A DNA stretch of 64,000 nucleotides from Eublepharis macularius. Its lineage: Eukaryota; Chordata; Lepidosauria; Squamata; Eublepharidae. Below, piece by piece: positions 46,379 to 57,263 of the stretch. The notes under the pieces are model-generated. The model was not told where the DNA came from. It did not search any database and saw nothing but the letters and a program-made list of their open reading frames with translations. The stretch spans positions 28,703,232 through 28,767,231 of the forward strand of contig NC_072794.1 of the NCBI RefSeq assembly GCF_028583425.1, written 5' to 3'. The translations under genes and the position numbers were made by a program. Each line of letters starts with the position of its first letter. Positions within the stretch are counted from its first letter, which is position 1.

Positions 46379-47261
46379 TAGAGATGGGCAGGAACCAAAA
46401 TACAACCCAAAAACCCCCACGAACCAAGCTGGTTCGGGGTTCACGAACCAGGGTTCGTGGAAGCTCCTTTCCACAGAACTTCCACGAACTGTATGCTGGT
46501 TCGTTGGGTCGTATTTATAGGGGTAGTTTAAACAGCCATTTCCCCAGTTAAATGGCCATTTAAACTGCCCCTTTAAGGGCCCTGCTGCAGCAGGTTCCCC
46601 CCCTCCACCTGCCAGCTGATAGTTTAAAGGGACCTGCCTGGGAAGGCCCTTTAAACTGCCCAAACCCCAGCGGCCTTCCTGCCCTTCAAGAGGCTGAAAA
46701 TGGCCTTCCTGCCCTTCAAATGGCTGCTGCGGAAGCCATTTGAGGGGCAGGGAAGCTGAAAACAGCCTCCCTGCCCTTCAAATGGCTGCTGTGGCATTTG
46801 AGGGCCATTTGAGGGGCAGGAAGGCCGTTTTCAGCCCCCTCCATCGCCCTGCAGGCCCCCAGAGAGGTGGGAAAGGCCGAAAATGGCCTTCCTGCCCCTC
46901 CTGGGAGGAGAGGAAGGATGCGGCACTGCAGGATAAGGGCTGGGACTGGGGCTGGGGGGTAGGGTTTGGGCAGTTTAAAGGGCAGGTCCCTTTAAACTAT
47001 CAGTTGGCAGGCTGCTGAGGGGGGAATCCCCCCTGCCAGCTGATAGTTTAAAGGGACCTGCCGCTTGCAAGGCAGGAAAGGGCCCTTTAAACTGTTAAAG
47101 GCCCCTTTCCCTGATGCTGTTAAGGCCAGAAAGGGGCATTTAAACCCCACAAACCACGAACTGGTTCGTAATTGATCCAATTCCATGGTTCGTGGTTCGT
47201 GAAACCCATGAATCACAAACCTGCTGGTTCGTTGGGTTTTTTTGTTCCATATCCATGTCTA
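46379..47261. mobile_element. hAT-type foldback element, 8-bp duplication (6/8)
   Basis: It starts TAGAGATGGGCAGGAACC and ends TTGTTCCATATCCATGTCTA. The flanks are CTCAGTAG (46371-46378) and CTCACGAG (47262-47269). Subterminal 'cacgaacc' and 'ggttcgtgg' motifs are repeated on both sides. Inner blocks such as 'agctgatagtttaaaggg' occur at 46613, about 46980 (inverted) and 47038, so the interior is itself inverted-repetitive. Confidence 0.87.
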
Positions 47262-48501
47262 CTCACGAGGACTTCCTCCTCAGAACAGATCTGTAGGTAG
47301 GAAGCTCTCTTCCCTTTCCTATCAAAGTATGAAGTTTCTGTAATAAAGAACTGATTTCTTTTTTAAAATTAATTTTTTTCTAAAACTGCTTCCCTTTTAA
47401 AACTTATACACTCACACCAGCCAGCATGCTCCAGCCGCTCATCAGCACGTTATCTCTGCAGTCAATGCTACTCTGTTAAGGACCAGTTCTATTCCTTTTA
47501 ACAGGGAAAAAAGTGAGCATCTATTGTACTTTCCAGTAACCTTATCATTACATTGTATTTTGGAAATGGAACACTGGGAAAGGGTAGGCCCTATGTTTCC
47601 TTGTTGAAATAGCTTTGTTTGTTTGTTTGTGGCTTTTTTTTTGCTGGGTGTGGGAGAACATTTTTCATGGTAATGTATGGGGGGGTGCTGCTTCAGCCAC
47701 TCCTAAACTCCTCTTTCAATTTCCATTCCATGTTTAAATGGAAAGGTGGTATCTATTGCAGAAAAGGACAATTCCTAAAAATGGATGCTGTTTCTCTGAA
47801 GCAATGAGAAGCCCTATCTGCATGAACAAGATTGGAAGCGGGGGGGGGGGTGCAGATCAGAGGCCTTTTAAGCATTTCCTTTTGCCCTGTGTCCAGGCTG
47901 TGATTTGGTTAATAATGTCTTTTAAGGTGGAGTTTAAGCAGTGTGATAAGAAAGCAAGGTATATAAAATCCTAGGTAGTATAACTGCGAGTTTTCTTTGG
48001 GGTCATGACTAGCACTGTTCTGAATTGCCTCAAAATGTGCTTGTACTCACTTATAGGATATGAGTTTGAAGTGAGAAGCTGGGAGTTCGCTACTACTTTG
48101 CACTATGTACACTGCTCAGAAATCGAGTGCACGGCAACTGTTTTGTATTCTGCCCTGGTTCAGACTTCAACCATGCATTTACCAAATGAAGGCATCTGCA
48201 ATGCCATAATTTAGTAAATTTCAGTACTAAGTTACCCTTATGAGTAAGGCAGAATCAAGACTCCTGTAAATGAACGTCCAGGAAAACTTAAAAAAAGTTT
48301 CCTTACAGGCTTTTCTGTGTTGCCTTTCGTGGTGTCAAATTTATAACCATTAATTTGTCCTATACATATGGTATGTATAATTATAGATCATAAAGTGAGT
48401 ATCCTAAAAGTGAATTTCAAAAACAGGACATAGCAAGAGATCGCTGAGATAGTACTATAACCACTGACCAACTCCCACATTTTCCTAGGTTTGACCCAGC
48501 T

Positions 48502-48722
48502 CAGGGGCATTGTTAGGGAGGTCCCCATGGGTGCCTGGGTCCCCCTAAATTTGTGTGGAGCCCCTCCCTAAATCTCCCATGGCCCCACCTCCATAGATGG
48601 TGGCAATGGAAGCCCCTCCCTGTGATGTCATTGGCTCCTCCCTATGATGTCACTGGCATAGCAATACCTCTGGCCCGGCCCCAGCCCCCCCCCCCCGGGA
48701 AATTGGAAAGTCTATGCCCCTG
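48502..48722. mobile_element. Small hAT-type element (CAGGGGCAT ends)
   Basis: The element starts CAGGGGCATTG and ends TATGCCCCTG. The flanks ACCCAGCT and TCCCAGAG agree at five of eight positions. It has two 'atgatgtca' motifs (48621-48657) and a long C run near 48686. Confidence 0.65.
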
Positions 48723-49678
48723 TCCCAGAGTGCCACTGGTATGTCCTAAGATGAAGCAGAAACTGTTTCTAAGGTGTTGGGGGAAGTGGGGTGAAGACAG
48801 AGAAAGACTCTCTCCATCAAACCACTAGCTGGCTGGCTAGTTACCAGGGCAGAGGGGTGGGGCGAAGAGCCAGCAAAAAGCTACCAGTGCAATTAAAAGA
48901 TATATAACATGTTTTAATAACAACATTGAAATCCCATATAGACAACATTTTTATATACAGGATTACAATGTTAGGGTTTCGCTTTTTTTCCCCACAGGGG
49001 CTCTTCACCAGTGGGGCTCTTCTGTTTTCCTTTCTGGCTGGCTAGTTAGCCATCTGGCTGCTGGCACGTCCGCATGAGTATGATCTTCAGGTGAATTTAC
49101 CTTGCTCCAACCATCTCATTTACAAGTAAGGGGAGCTGTTAATAACACTACCACAATGATTTCTGACAAAACCCCTCTCAAACACCATGCCAGCAGCTCT
49201 GCACTTCTGTAGATGCCACTTGTGCTGTAAGGTCAAGTTGTGCCTTGGTAATAAATAACGAATACATGGTTGTTTGCAGCCACCATTGTGCTTGTACAGT
49301 CTACAAACTAAACTGATCGATGATTGGGGAAGAGGCATGTATCCCCAGGGGTCACGGTCCAGTCATTAAAGTGACCTACTTGAAAAGCACCCATCACTCA
49401 CAGTTCCTTCCTTCTTTGCACACCCTTTAGATAACTCTACAGAAGATCCTCTGCCTGTTTCTGAGTTTGTGCAATCAGTGGCTACTATCTTGAAATGATT
49501 GCAAGATTAGCTTGGTTTATTGGGCACTTGGAGTCACCTAAGTAGTAAGTTTCAACTCAAAATCTCGAAAGGATTTTTTCCTTTGTAACTATGTGCCTTC
49601 TAGCTGTGAGAAAGCAGTCTGTATTTGTGTGAACAGATACAACTGGACATTCTGGATCCAGCCAAACAGCCTGTCAAA

Positions 49679-50742
49679 TAGGGGTGTGTAGTTAGATTCA
49701 GAATCCGGATTAAAATACTGGCTGATTTGGTAAAATCTGGGAATTCTGAATCAAAAACCAGGTATCTCAAATTTTTATTGAATTTTCAGGGGGAAATGGT
49801 AAAATTCTCTATGGGGAAATCACTCTGGGAGCTATCCGGTGGGCTGGAAGGGTCATTTTTCAATCAAACTTCACCACATTTGGAGGGAACCTACCCCTGA
49901 TTGTCCTTTAATGACCCCCTAAGTTTCAGGGTTGTGTCACTCAGAGAAGCCTGGGGAAACACCACAGAGCAGAACCAAGCAGTACTCAACCACAAGCACA
50001 AGCTTCAGTTTTCTTCTATTGGGTTAAGTTGCAACAGTGCCTCTTGCTTCAGTTGGGTTTGGGTGGAATGGATCTGTTTCTGTGATGTGGTGTTGGTCCC
50101 CTTGCTTTGCTTTGGTTCTGGGGGGATTCCATTCCTGTGCTTCAGTTTGGTTCTGTGGGCTTTTCTCTGGGATGAGCTCAGCTTGCATTTGGGAGTGTGC
50201 CTTGGCCATGGCAGCCTTGCCCCAGTGTGTTTCTGCGACGGGAGTCAGTTTTGACTTTTTTTCCATTGGAAAAAATGGAGTGGTTTTGGGGCATCTTGTT
50301 CAGGTGCTCATAGCATTGGTCTCGGGGTCAAATCGGGGTCTTTATAGTACAGTCAGGAGTAGGCCCCCCGAAAATTTGGTGGCATTGCATAAAAAATGCC
50401 ACTCCCAGACCTCCAAATAGCCTCCAGATATTTCCTCATAGGGAATAATAGAGTGGGTGGGGACACCCTCCTTGGGGGACCATAAAAACTGCCCCCCTGG
50501 GGGTGTCCAATCTTCATGAAACATGTCTCTCCAAACTTGGTGAATTTGGGTTGAAAAATGAGTCCTCCAGCCCACTTGATAGCTCCCAGGGTGATTTTCC
50601 CACAGAAAACAATGGCAGAATTTTTTGGAAATACCTGAACCAAATTAGAGAATTAATTCAGAATTTGGGGAATTCTGTTATTTTTATTCAGAGTCGGTAA
50701 AAATTCAGATTTACTGAAAAAAATTATTGGTGCACAATCCTA
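49679..50742. mobile_element. hAT-type foldback element, 8-bp duplication (7/8)
   Basis: It starts TAGGGGTGTGTAG and ends GGTGCACAATCCTA. The flanks are CTGTCAAA (49671-49678) and CAGTCAAA (50743-50750). The outer ~250 bp on each side are inverted copies: 'atcactctgggagctatc' pairs with 'gatagctcccagggtgat'. Subterminal words of the 'cagaatt' / 'aattctga' type are repeated. Frames of up to 127 codons in the centre have no recognised domain. Confidence 0.88.
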
Positions 50743-51030
50743 CAGTCAAATGATAAGCTCCTTGATCACAAGACAGATGCAAGCCAAAACAGAGTGTGAT
50801 CAAACATCCCTGTTTACAACCTCTTTATCATGATCTGAGATCAAGAATGTCTGCTCTGTATCTAAGTAACATTATGTGGATAGATCACAGCCAAATCCTG
50901 GTCTGCTTGGCTAAAACACAGTCAAATTTCAGAAAAAGAATCTTCCCGAGCACCCCTTGGGAATCTTGCCAACTTGGTGCGTCATATGAACAAAGGTAGA
51001 AGAATCTGGCACAAAACAGACACAGCTTAC

Positions 51031-51102
51031 CTCACAGGAATCAATGCAATGAATGGCTTTTGGATCTGGATGCCATTCTAATTTTCCAGTGCACACAATA
51101 TT
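51031..51102 (-). CDS. PAPPA: PAPPA coding exon (end of last sushi/CCP module)
   Basis: This 72-bp exon encodes 24 residues in phase 0: [18 protein letters not shown] then CIDSCE. The C..G.W.P....C pattern is the second half of a sushi (CCP/SCR) module. PAPP-A has five such modules ahead of its last Lin-12/Notch repeat, and they contribute to binding cell-surface glycosaminoglycans. The acceptor is TTTCTGCTTCAG and the donor is GTAAGC. The final Glu joins PF of the next exon, as in other vertebrates. Confidence 0.94.
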
Positions 51103-51519
51103 CTGAAGCAGAAAGACAAAAAAAATAGTGTCAGTAAATGTCATTGAAATTCATTTTTCCCTAAACAGCTGTCACATACTCTCGTCTAACTCAGACTTGG
51201 GCTGACCTTCCTCTACCCTGAGGTAAAACTTCTCCTCTCGAAGCCTATGAAGCTGAATACTGGACTGGGAAGCCTTTAGTAAGATGGTGGGGATTTAGCT
51301 TCAACTTACTTTCTTGTCCCACCCTTCAGGAACATGTAAGTGGTATGGTTACCCAGCTCAAGAAGGGGAAAGATCAGGGGTTTGCGCTTCCTTTAAACAG
51401 AAAGTGGCACTCAAGGCTGGTGGAGATTCAAAATGAAACAGAAGATTTATTTACAAGTAGGTAAAATAAGAAGACATGTAGGCAGGTGTTTAAATTTGAA
51501 GTAAGTTAAAGGTTTATGA

Positions 51520-51815
51520 GGGAGCCCTGTGGCGCAGAGTGGTAAGCTGCAGTACTGCTGCCCATGCTCTGCTCATGAGTTCGATCCTGGCGGAAGCCGA
51601 GTTCAGGTAGCCGGCTCAAGGTTGACTCAGCCTTCCATCCTTCCAAGGTTGGTAAAATGAGTAACCAGTTTCCTGGGGGTAAAGTGTAGATGACTGGGGA
51701 AGGCAATGGCAAACCACCCCATAAAAAGTCTGCCAAGAAAACGTTTTGATGCAACATCCCCCCATGGGTCAGTAATGACTCGGCGCTTCCACAGGGGACT
51801 ACTTTTACCTTTACC
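51520..51815 (+). mobile_element. Sauria-type tRNA SINE with 13-bp target duplication
   Basis: The duplication TAAAGGTTTATGA lies at 51507-51519 and 51816-51828. Motifs in order: 'gccctgtggcgcagagtggt', 'atgagttcgatcctggcgga', 'ggctcaaggttgactcagcc', 'ttccatccttccaaggttgg', 'gaaggcaatggcaaaccacc' and 'tcagtaatgactcggcgctt'. This full-length copy is one of the best squamate markers in the window. Confidence 0.93.
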
Positions 51816-52516
51816 TAAAGGTTTATGAACTGAACACTTCACTGGTGTGAGGCACAATACACTTGGTATGGTTCTTAAGTTGCTGGCTTGTATGAGAGAT
51901 GTTGGTGTTATCAGACTTAAATGTTGTTATAGTAAGCTCTTTCTGAGGTTGGCACTCCTTCAAGTTAGATGCTCCTATTTCCACACACACACAGCATGAC
52001 TTCCCCTTTTCTGCAGACTAGGGGTGTGCAAGCCAAAAATTTTCGGCTATAGCCGAAAGTAGAAAGCCGAAAGAAGATTCTCTATCGTTAAAGCCGAAAG
52101 CCGAAACAAGAATCTCTTTCAGCTTTCGGCTTTCGGGATTCTTTCGGCATTATTTCGGCATTCTTTCGGCTTTTTTCTATGGGAAAATGCCTTCGTCTTC
52201 CAGGACGCCTGGAGGAGGCATTTTCCCACCGAATAAGCCCAAAATTGGTGGGGATCTTCCTCTAACCCTTCTCTAACAACCACCCAAGTTTCAGACAGAT
52301 TGGACTTTGGGGGGCCATGTTACCTACAGAGATGGCTGGCCAGCCAGCCCCATTGTTCCCTATGATGGGAACCAACTGCACAACAAAGAATAAAACAAGA
52401 ACAACACAAAATAAAGTTTTAAAAAAATTATTTTCTCCCTTCCAAAGTACAAGTAGGCAAAGCATTATGACACATTACACCAGCAGTCCCCCACACAGAA
52501 AAATTAAAACAAAACT

Positions 52517-53400
52517 CACTTAACATCAGAGAATCACAAAGCATGATTCCTGTCAAAAACACTTTATTTCTTGAACAGCTTTAGGTTACACAGCAGGGGG
52601 GAACACCAAAGGGCATGGCAGCACTATCTTACACAAAAATAACACAACTCACTTAACATCAGAGAATCACAAAAGCACAATTCCTGTCAAAAACACTTTA
52701 TTTCTTGAACAGCTTTAGGCTACACAGCAGGGGGGGGGACACCAAAGGGCATGGAAGCAGTATCTTACACAAAAATAACACAACTCACTTCACATTAAAG
52801 AATCACCCCAAAAAATTGCTGTCAAAAGTACTTTATTTCTGTAACTGCTTTAGGTTACACAGTAGGAAGGCACCACAGAGCAGGAAAGCAGTGTACTATG
52901 CAAAAATAACACAACTCACTTCACATCAGAGAATCACACAAACACAATTGCTGTCAAAAACGGTGAAGTGGGTTGTATTATTTTTTGTAGTACATTGCTA
53001 TCATGCCCTGTTGTGCCCTCCTACTGTGTAACCTAAAGCTGTTCAAGAAATAAAATGTTTTTTGCCAGGAATTGTGTTTTTGTGATTCTCTGATGTTAAG
53101 TGAGTTGTGTTATTTTTGTGTAAGATAGTGCTGCCATGCCCTTTGGTGTTCCCCCCTGCTGTGTAACCTAAAGCTGTTCAAGAAATAAAGTGTTTTTGAC
53201 AGGAATCATGCTTTGTGATTCTCTGATGTTAAGTGAGTTGTGTTATTTTTGTGTAAGATAGTGCTGCCATGCCCTTTGGTGTTCCCCCCTGCTGTGTAAC
53301 CTAAAGCTGTTCAAGAAATAAAGTGTTTTTGACAGGAATCATGCTTTGTGATTCTCTGATGTTAAGTGAGTTGTGTTATTTTTCTGTGTGGGGGACTGCT
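52517..53400. repeat. Head-to-head array of ~133-bp units
   Basis: Units on the left start at 52517, 52650, 52786 and 52917 (words 'cacttaacatcagagaatca'). On the right the inverse word ends near 53103, 53235 and 53367. Each unit holds AATAAA in the 'caagaaataaagtgtttttg' context, on the minus strand in the left half and on the plus strand in the right half. Confidence 0.9.
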
Positions 53401-53879
53401 GGTGTAATGTGTCATAATGCTTTGCCTGCTTGTACTTTGGAAGGGAGAAAATTTTTTTTAAACTTTATTTTGTGTTGTTCTTGTTTTATTCTTTGTTGTG
53501 CAGTTGGTTCCCATCATAGGGAACAATGGGGCTGGCTGGCCAGCCATCTCTGTAGGTGGTGGGGGAATTTGAGGGAGGGTGTCTGTGGTTCAGGTGCTCT
53601 TTCACAGGGACCAGCTGGCACTCAGAAGTGTGCCCACCATTGTGGCACCCCTGGGCTGTGCAGAATTGCCCAGGGAAAGAGAGTTTAGAACTTCCCAGCA
53701 TAGGGAACAAAGGGAGAGGGCTGGCCTTTGCCAGCCTGTTTCTGGGGTTATGGGTGTGGGGCAGGTGGGGGTGGATTTGGGTCTGTGAGGGGCTAATGTG
53801 GGGATTTGGGTCTGTGTGTGGCAGCTGGGGGGGAATTGGGTTTGTGTGGGGCTGTAAGGGGTGGACTTTAGGGGCTGAG

Positions 53880-54400
53880 AGGACCTACTTGGGGAGGCCA
53901 TGAAATGGCCCCCCCAAGTGGGAGCAGTCTGAGCCTTGGTGGGGGGTGGGAGGAAGGGTGGGAGAAGGGCCCCAGAGGGCTGGGGGGCATTTTGCATGCA
54001 AAATGCCACCCGTGGCAAGACAAGTCTTCCCCAGCTGTCAGTGGTAGAGAAAAGAGCACCTACTTGGGGAGGCCATGAAATGCCCCCCCCAAGTGGGAGC
54101 AGTCTGAGCCTGGGTGGGGGGTGGGGGGAAGGGTGGGAGAAGGGCCCCTGAGGGCTTGGGGGCATTTTGCATGCAAAATGCCACCCCTGGCAACACAAGC
54201 CTCCCCCAGCTGTCAGTGGTAGAGATTAGAGCACCTACTTGGGGAGGCCATGAAATGGCCCCCCCAAGTGGGAGCAGGCTGAGCCTTGGTGGGGGGTGGG
54301 AGGAGGGGTGGGAGAAGGGCCCCTGAGGGTGAGGGGGCATTTTGCATGCAAAATGCCACCCCTGGCAAAGGAAGCCTGCTTCTTCATTGTTTCCCCATAG
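53880..54400 (+). repeat. Three tandem ~176-bp units
   Basis: The word 'ctacttggggaggccatgaa' starts near 53884, 54059 and 54234. Each unit ends with 'cattttgcatgcaaaatgcc', itself a palindrome. The left half of the element lacks an equivalent, so this expansion is one-sided. Confidence 0.92.
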
Positions 54401-54817
54401 GAAATAATGAAGAAAGATGAGCAGCAGCATGCTAACAATATGCTGCTCCTTCGCTTTCTTATGGGAGGATGGGGGGACCTGCTTTGGGGGGGCATAACAT
54501 GGCCCCCCAAAGTCCAATCTGTCTGAAACTTGGGTGGTTGTTAGAGAAGGGTTAGAGGAAGGTCCCCACCAATTTTGGGCTTATTCGGTGGGAAAATGCC
54601 TCCTCCAGACGTCCGGGAAGACGGAGGCATTTTCCCATTGAAAAGCCGAAAGAAAGCCGAAAGAATCCCGAAACGTTTCGGCTTTTTTCTTTCGGCTACC
54701 CGAAACGTTTCGGCATTCCCCGAAACGTTTCGGCATTCCCCGAAAGAAGCCGAAACACTTTTGTTTCGGCATTCTTTCGGCATTCTGAATGCCGAAACGC
54801 ACATCCCTACTGCAGAC

Positions 54818-55965
54818 CTTAGGGTACTCCACTGAGTCAAACCCTTTCAAGATACTGAGCAGATGTTATGCCCCAGCTATAATCCTGTTCCTGTGGCCGA
54901 AGGGGAAACGCCTTTCTACCCACTTCCTTGGCCCACTACAATTCCCAGATCTCTTGTGTCTACTCAGAAGTTAGTGCTGTCTTTCCCACTTTAGTCCAAG
55001 GACTATAAGTGCTTCATGACCGTAATGATTTTTCCTTAAAGGGTACACCTTCCCCTTCCTTCCTCACACAGAGGACTCTCTGGCTGACCCTCTCTGGTCA
55101 GAAGCCAGACTCCAACTTCCCTCACTCGTCAGTTTACTCCAACTGTCAACGCCTCAACATTCCATGCCCAACTGCCATTTCAAGCTAGCCACAAAGGGGG
55201 GGGACCTGTCAATCATCCTCCCCTCTTTACTGCCCAGCAATCCCAGCATTTGAAACTGAGTCCATCACACAGCCAATGAAATATTCACCTATGTTCTACA
55301 ATGCTTATCTTTAAAGCTTCCATGCAAAGAATTATGAAGTTCACACACAATCTAGTATTTCAGGTTTGAGGAAATATATTTTAAAATACATTGATGATGG
55401 CAAAAAAAGGAAGAACTTCAGTGACTCATATATTTATGTAAAGGCCTCCAGACTTACTCTTCTCTTTACACACACTCTGTTTCAGACCCATTTCTCCTCA
55501 TGTTCCAACATCATCATTCAATATTTTGCAAAAATCCAGACTTCACATTTAGAGTCTCCTACATTTAGCATGTTGATACAAAAAAGTCCTCACTTCCACA
55601 CATGTTTATGATCTTGTGCATTCTGAGCACAGAACTGAACCATTCTTGGCACAAAATTTGAATTTTCTTGGGGAAAAAACATCAGTAATAAAAAAAATAA
55701 ATGGAAAACCACAGTATCAACAGGACGGCAACAAGGATGCCTGCAGCAGGTCTGGCTGCAGTGAGTTTAAGAGAGATGTGATCTGCACAAGAGTTACTGA
55801 TTCCCCCTCTCTCCTGGAAAGTCATCTTGTAAATAAAACCAGGGGTGATGACCAAAGATGGGTGGTAACAGAACAAGAAAAGAATGGTAACAATCACAGC
55901 CATTCCCTGTTTGATGTGAACAAAGAATGCCTGGTCTGTGATGAAATAATCTACCACCATTTGAG
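54818..55965 (-). other. PAPPA intronic stretch, nothing identified
   Basis: No gene or nameable repeat is visible. Confidence 0.5.
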
Positions 55966-56192
55966 AGCCAGTCTAGTGCAGTGGTTAGAATATTAGACTA
56001 GGATCTGAGAGATCCAGGTTTGAATCCCCTCTCTTCCATAGAAGCTTGCTGGGTGGCCTTGGGCTAGTCATGCATTCTCAGCCGAACCTACCTCACAGGG
56101 TTGTTGGGAGGATAAGATGAAGGTGGGAAGAATGATGTAAGCTACTTTAGGTCCCCACTGGAGAGAAAGGTGGGGTATAAATGAAGTAAAGT
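55966..56192 (+). mobile_element. tRNA-derived SINE (squamate type), near full length
   Basis: Motifs in order: 'agagccagtctagtgcagtg', 'gatccaggtttgaatcccct', 'agcttgctgggtggccttgg', 'aacctacctcacagggttgt', 'gagaaaggtggggtataaat'. The first two are the A and B boxes. Confidence 0.92.
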
Positions 56193-56471
56193 TAAAAAAT
56201 AAACACTACATTTAGTGTATGTCTGGGCAAGGTTGTCCAGTAGGTCTTGCACTAAAAACTGAGGTTGCACCCTCTGAGACCAGACAATATTCAAGAGTTT
56301 CTCTTCAATATTTTCAGCACTGCAAAAAAATCCTCCTGTTGTCAGCGAAGGCTCAGTACTTTTTGAGAAAATGTTTGATCATTCACTTATGTTACCCTTA
56401 GTTGTCCTCACAACAAGCACATAGCCAAATCTGATTGGCTGCACAAATCACTGTGACATCATGCTATTCAC

Positions 56472-56667
56472 TGTCAGCTTCCCTCAAGTTTTGATGGGAA
56501 ATGTAGGCAACTTGGCGGAATGTTGGACAAGTGACAGTTGAAAAGTCCATTGGACAGCAGTCAGAGAGCCAAGCTGCAAGACCAGGATGCCTACATTTCC
56601 CATCAAAACTTGAGGGAAGCTGACAAGCGTCCAACCTGTATCATTTGTCACTTGTACCTTGGCCCTG
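56472..56667. mobile_element. MITE (GGCCAAACTA ends), copy C, left end lost
   Basis: The arms contain 'cttccctcaagttttgatgg' and its inverse. The centre shares 'gtccattggacagcagtcag' with copy B in inverted orientation. The right end reads TTGGCCCTG. The outer ~40 bp of the left arm are missing. Confidence 0.85.
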
Positions 56668-57238
56668 ACATCCGTATGTCTAACCCAGGAGAAAGTGACA
56701 CTTGGGGATGGAGACTGAAAAAGGCATGGAGACTGAAAAAAATGAAACTATGCAGGATTTTTTAAAAAAAATTACCCCACTAAAATATCTGGTATCGACC
56801 CAATAAAATAGAGGGTTGGATCCTACAGAGGCTTTCCACAAGCACAAGGAGGGGGTCACCTATTTCCCTCTCCCACTGTAGAACTTCAGCTCCTCTGTCA
56901 TGTTGTTCTTTGGGGCACCAAGAACAGCATTTTGGGAGTGGGGGCATTTTTAGCCACATTGGGATTGGGAAAGGCAAGGAAGGTATGTTCCCACTGATGA
57001 TTATCTTGATCCAAGCAAAAATCTGAGGGTATTCAGCGCTGCTCTAGGAACTGTAATTGTCCAGTGACACTTCAGGTGATATATTTCAACCAGCTTAGCT
57101 TTCTCTGCAGCCTCAGTCCTCTCCACTGTTCTTTCCCCCTCTCCGTACTCCAAGCCCCTCTTGGAACAAACTGGATCCAATGATGCCACAACGTTTGGCA
57201 GACAAATCAGATGGGGAGAGCAGCAAATCAAAAATGTA

Positions 57239-57263
57239 CAGAGAGAGAGAGAGAGAGAGAGAG
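57239..57263 (+). repeat. (GA)n microsatellite
   Basis: About 12 GA units. Confidence 0.95.

Larger units (their letters stand above)
31492..51030 (-). other. PAPPA: PAPPA intron (19.5 kb)
   Basis: The intron is filled with repeats: MITEs near 32622, 33905, 36076 and 43310, a palindromic patch at 37868, a GC-rich repeat at 37930, LINE-like pieces (38345, 38970, 45340), SINEs (41876, 42655, 43128) and four hAT-type elements (40354, 46379, 48502, 49679). Stretches 31500-32620, 34120-36070, 36320-37860 and 43410-45020 show nothing I can name beyond short simple repeats. Confidence 0.85.
52019..54809. mobile_element. 2.8-kb hAT-type foldback element, perfect 8-bp duplication
   Basis: CTGCAGAC flanks the element exactly (52011-52018 and 54810-54817). 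It starts TAGGGGTGTGCAAG and ends CGCACATCCCTA. Subterminal 'gccgaaa' motifs are repeated many times at both ends, some as 'ccgaaacgtttcgg' palindromes on the right. Inverted blocks then follow: 'gggaaaatgcct..', 'ccacccaagtttcagacaga', and a head-to-head array of ~133-bp units centred near 52965. The right half also has three 176-bp tandem units. No transposase frame is present. Confidence 0.93.

Noticed and set aside
52517-53400. CRISPR-like regular repeats
   Set aside because: The units are ~133 bp without spacer structure, are inverted head to head, and lie in an animal transposon.
53602-54198. 198-codon open frame on the minus strand
   Set aside because: It lies entirely in the 176-bp tandem units of the hAT element. 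The protein is a repeat of the same proline-rich words with no domain, and the tandem frame explains its length.
55966-56060. Possible tRNA gene (A and B box)
   Set aside because: The boxes belong to a SINE with its typical body and tail. No cloverleaf-complete tRNA is visible.
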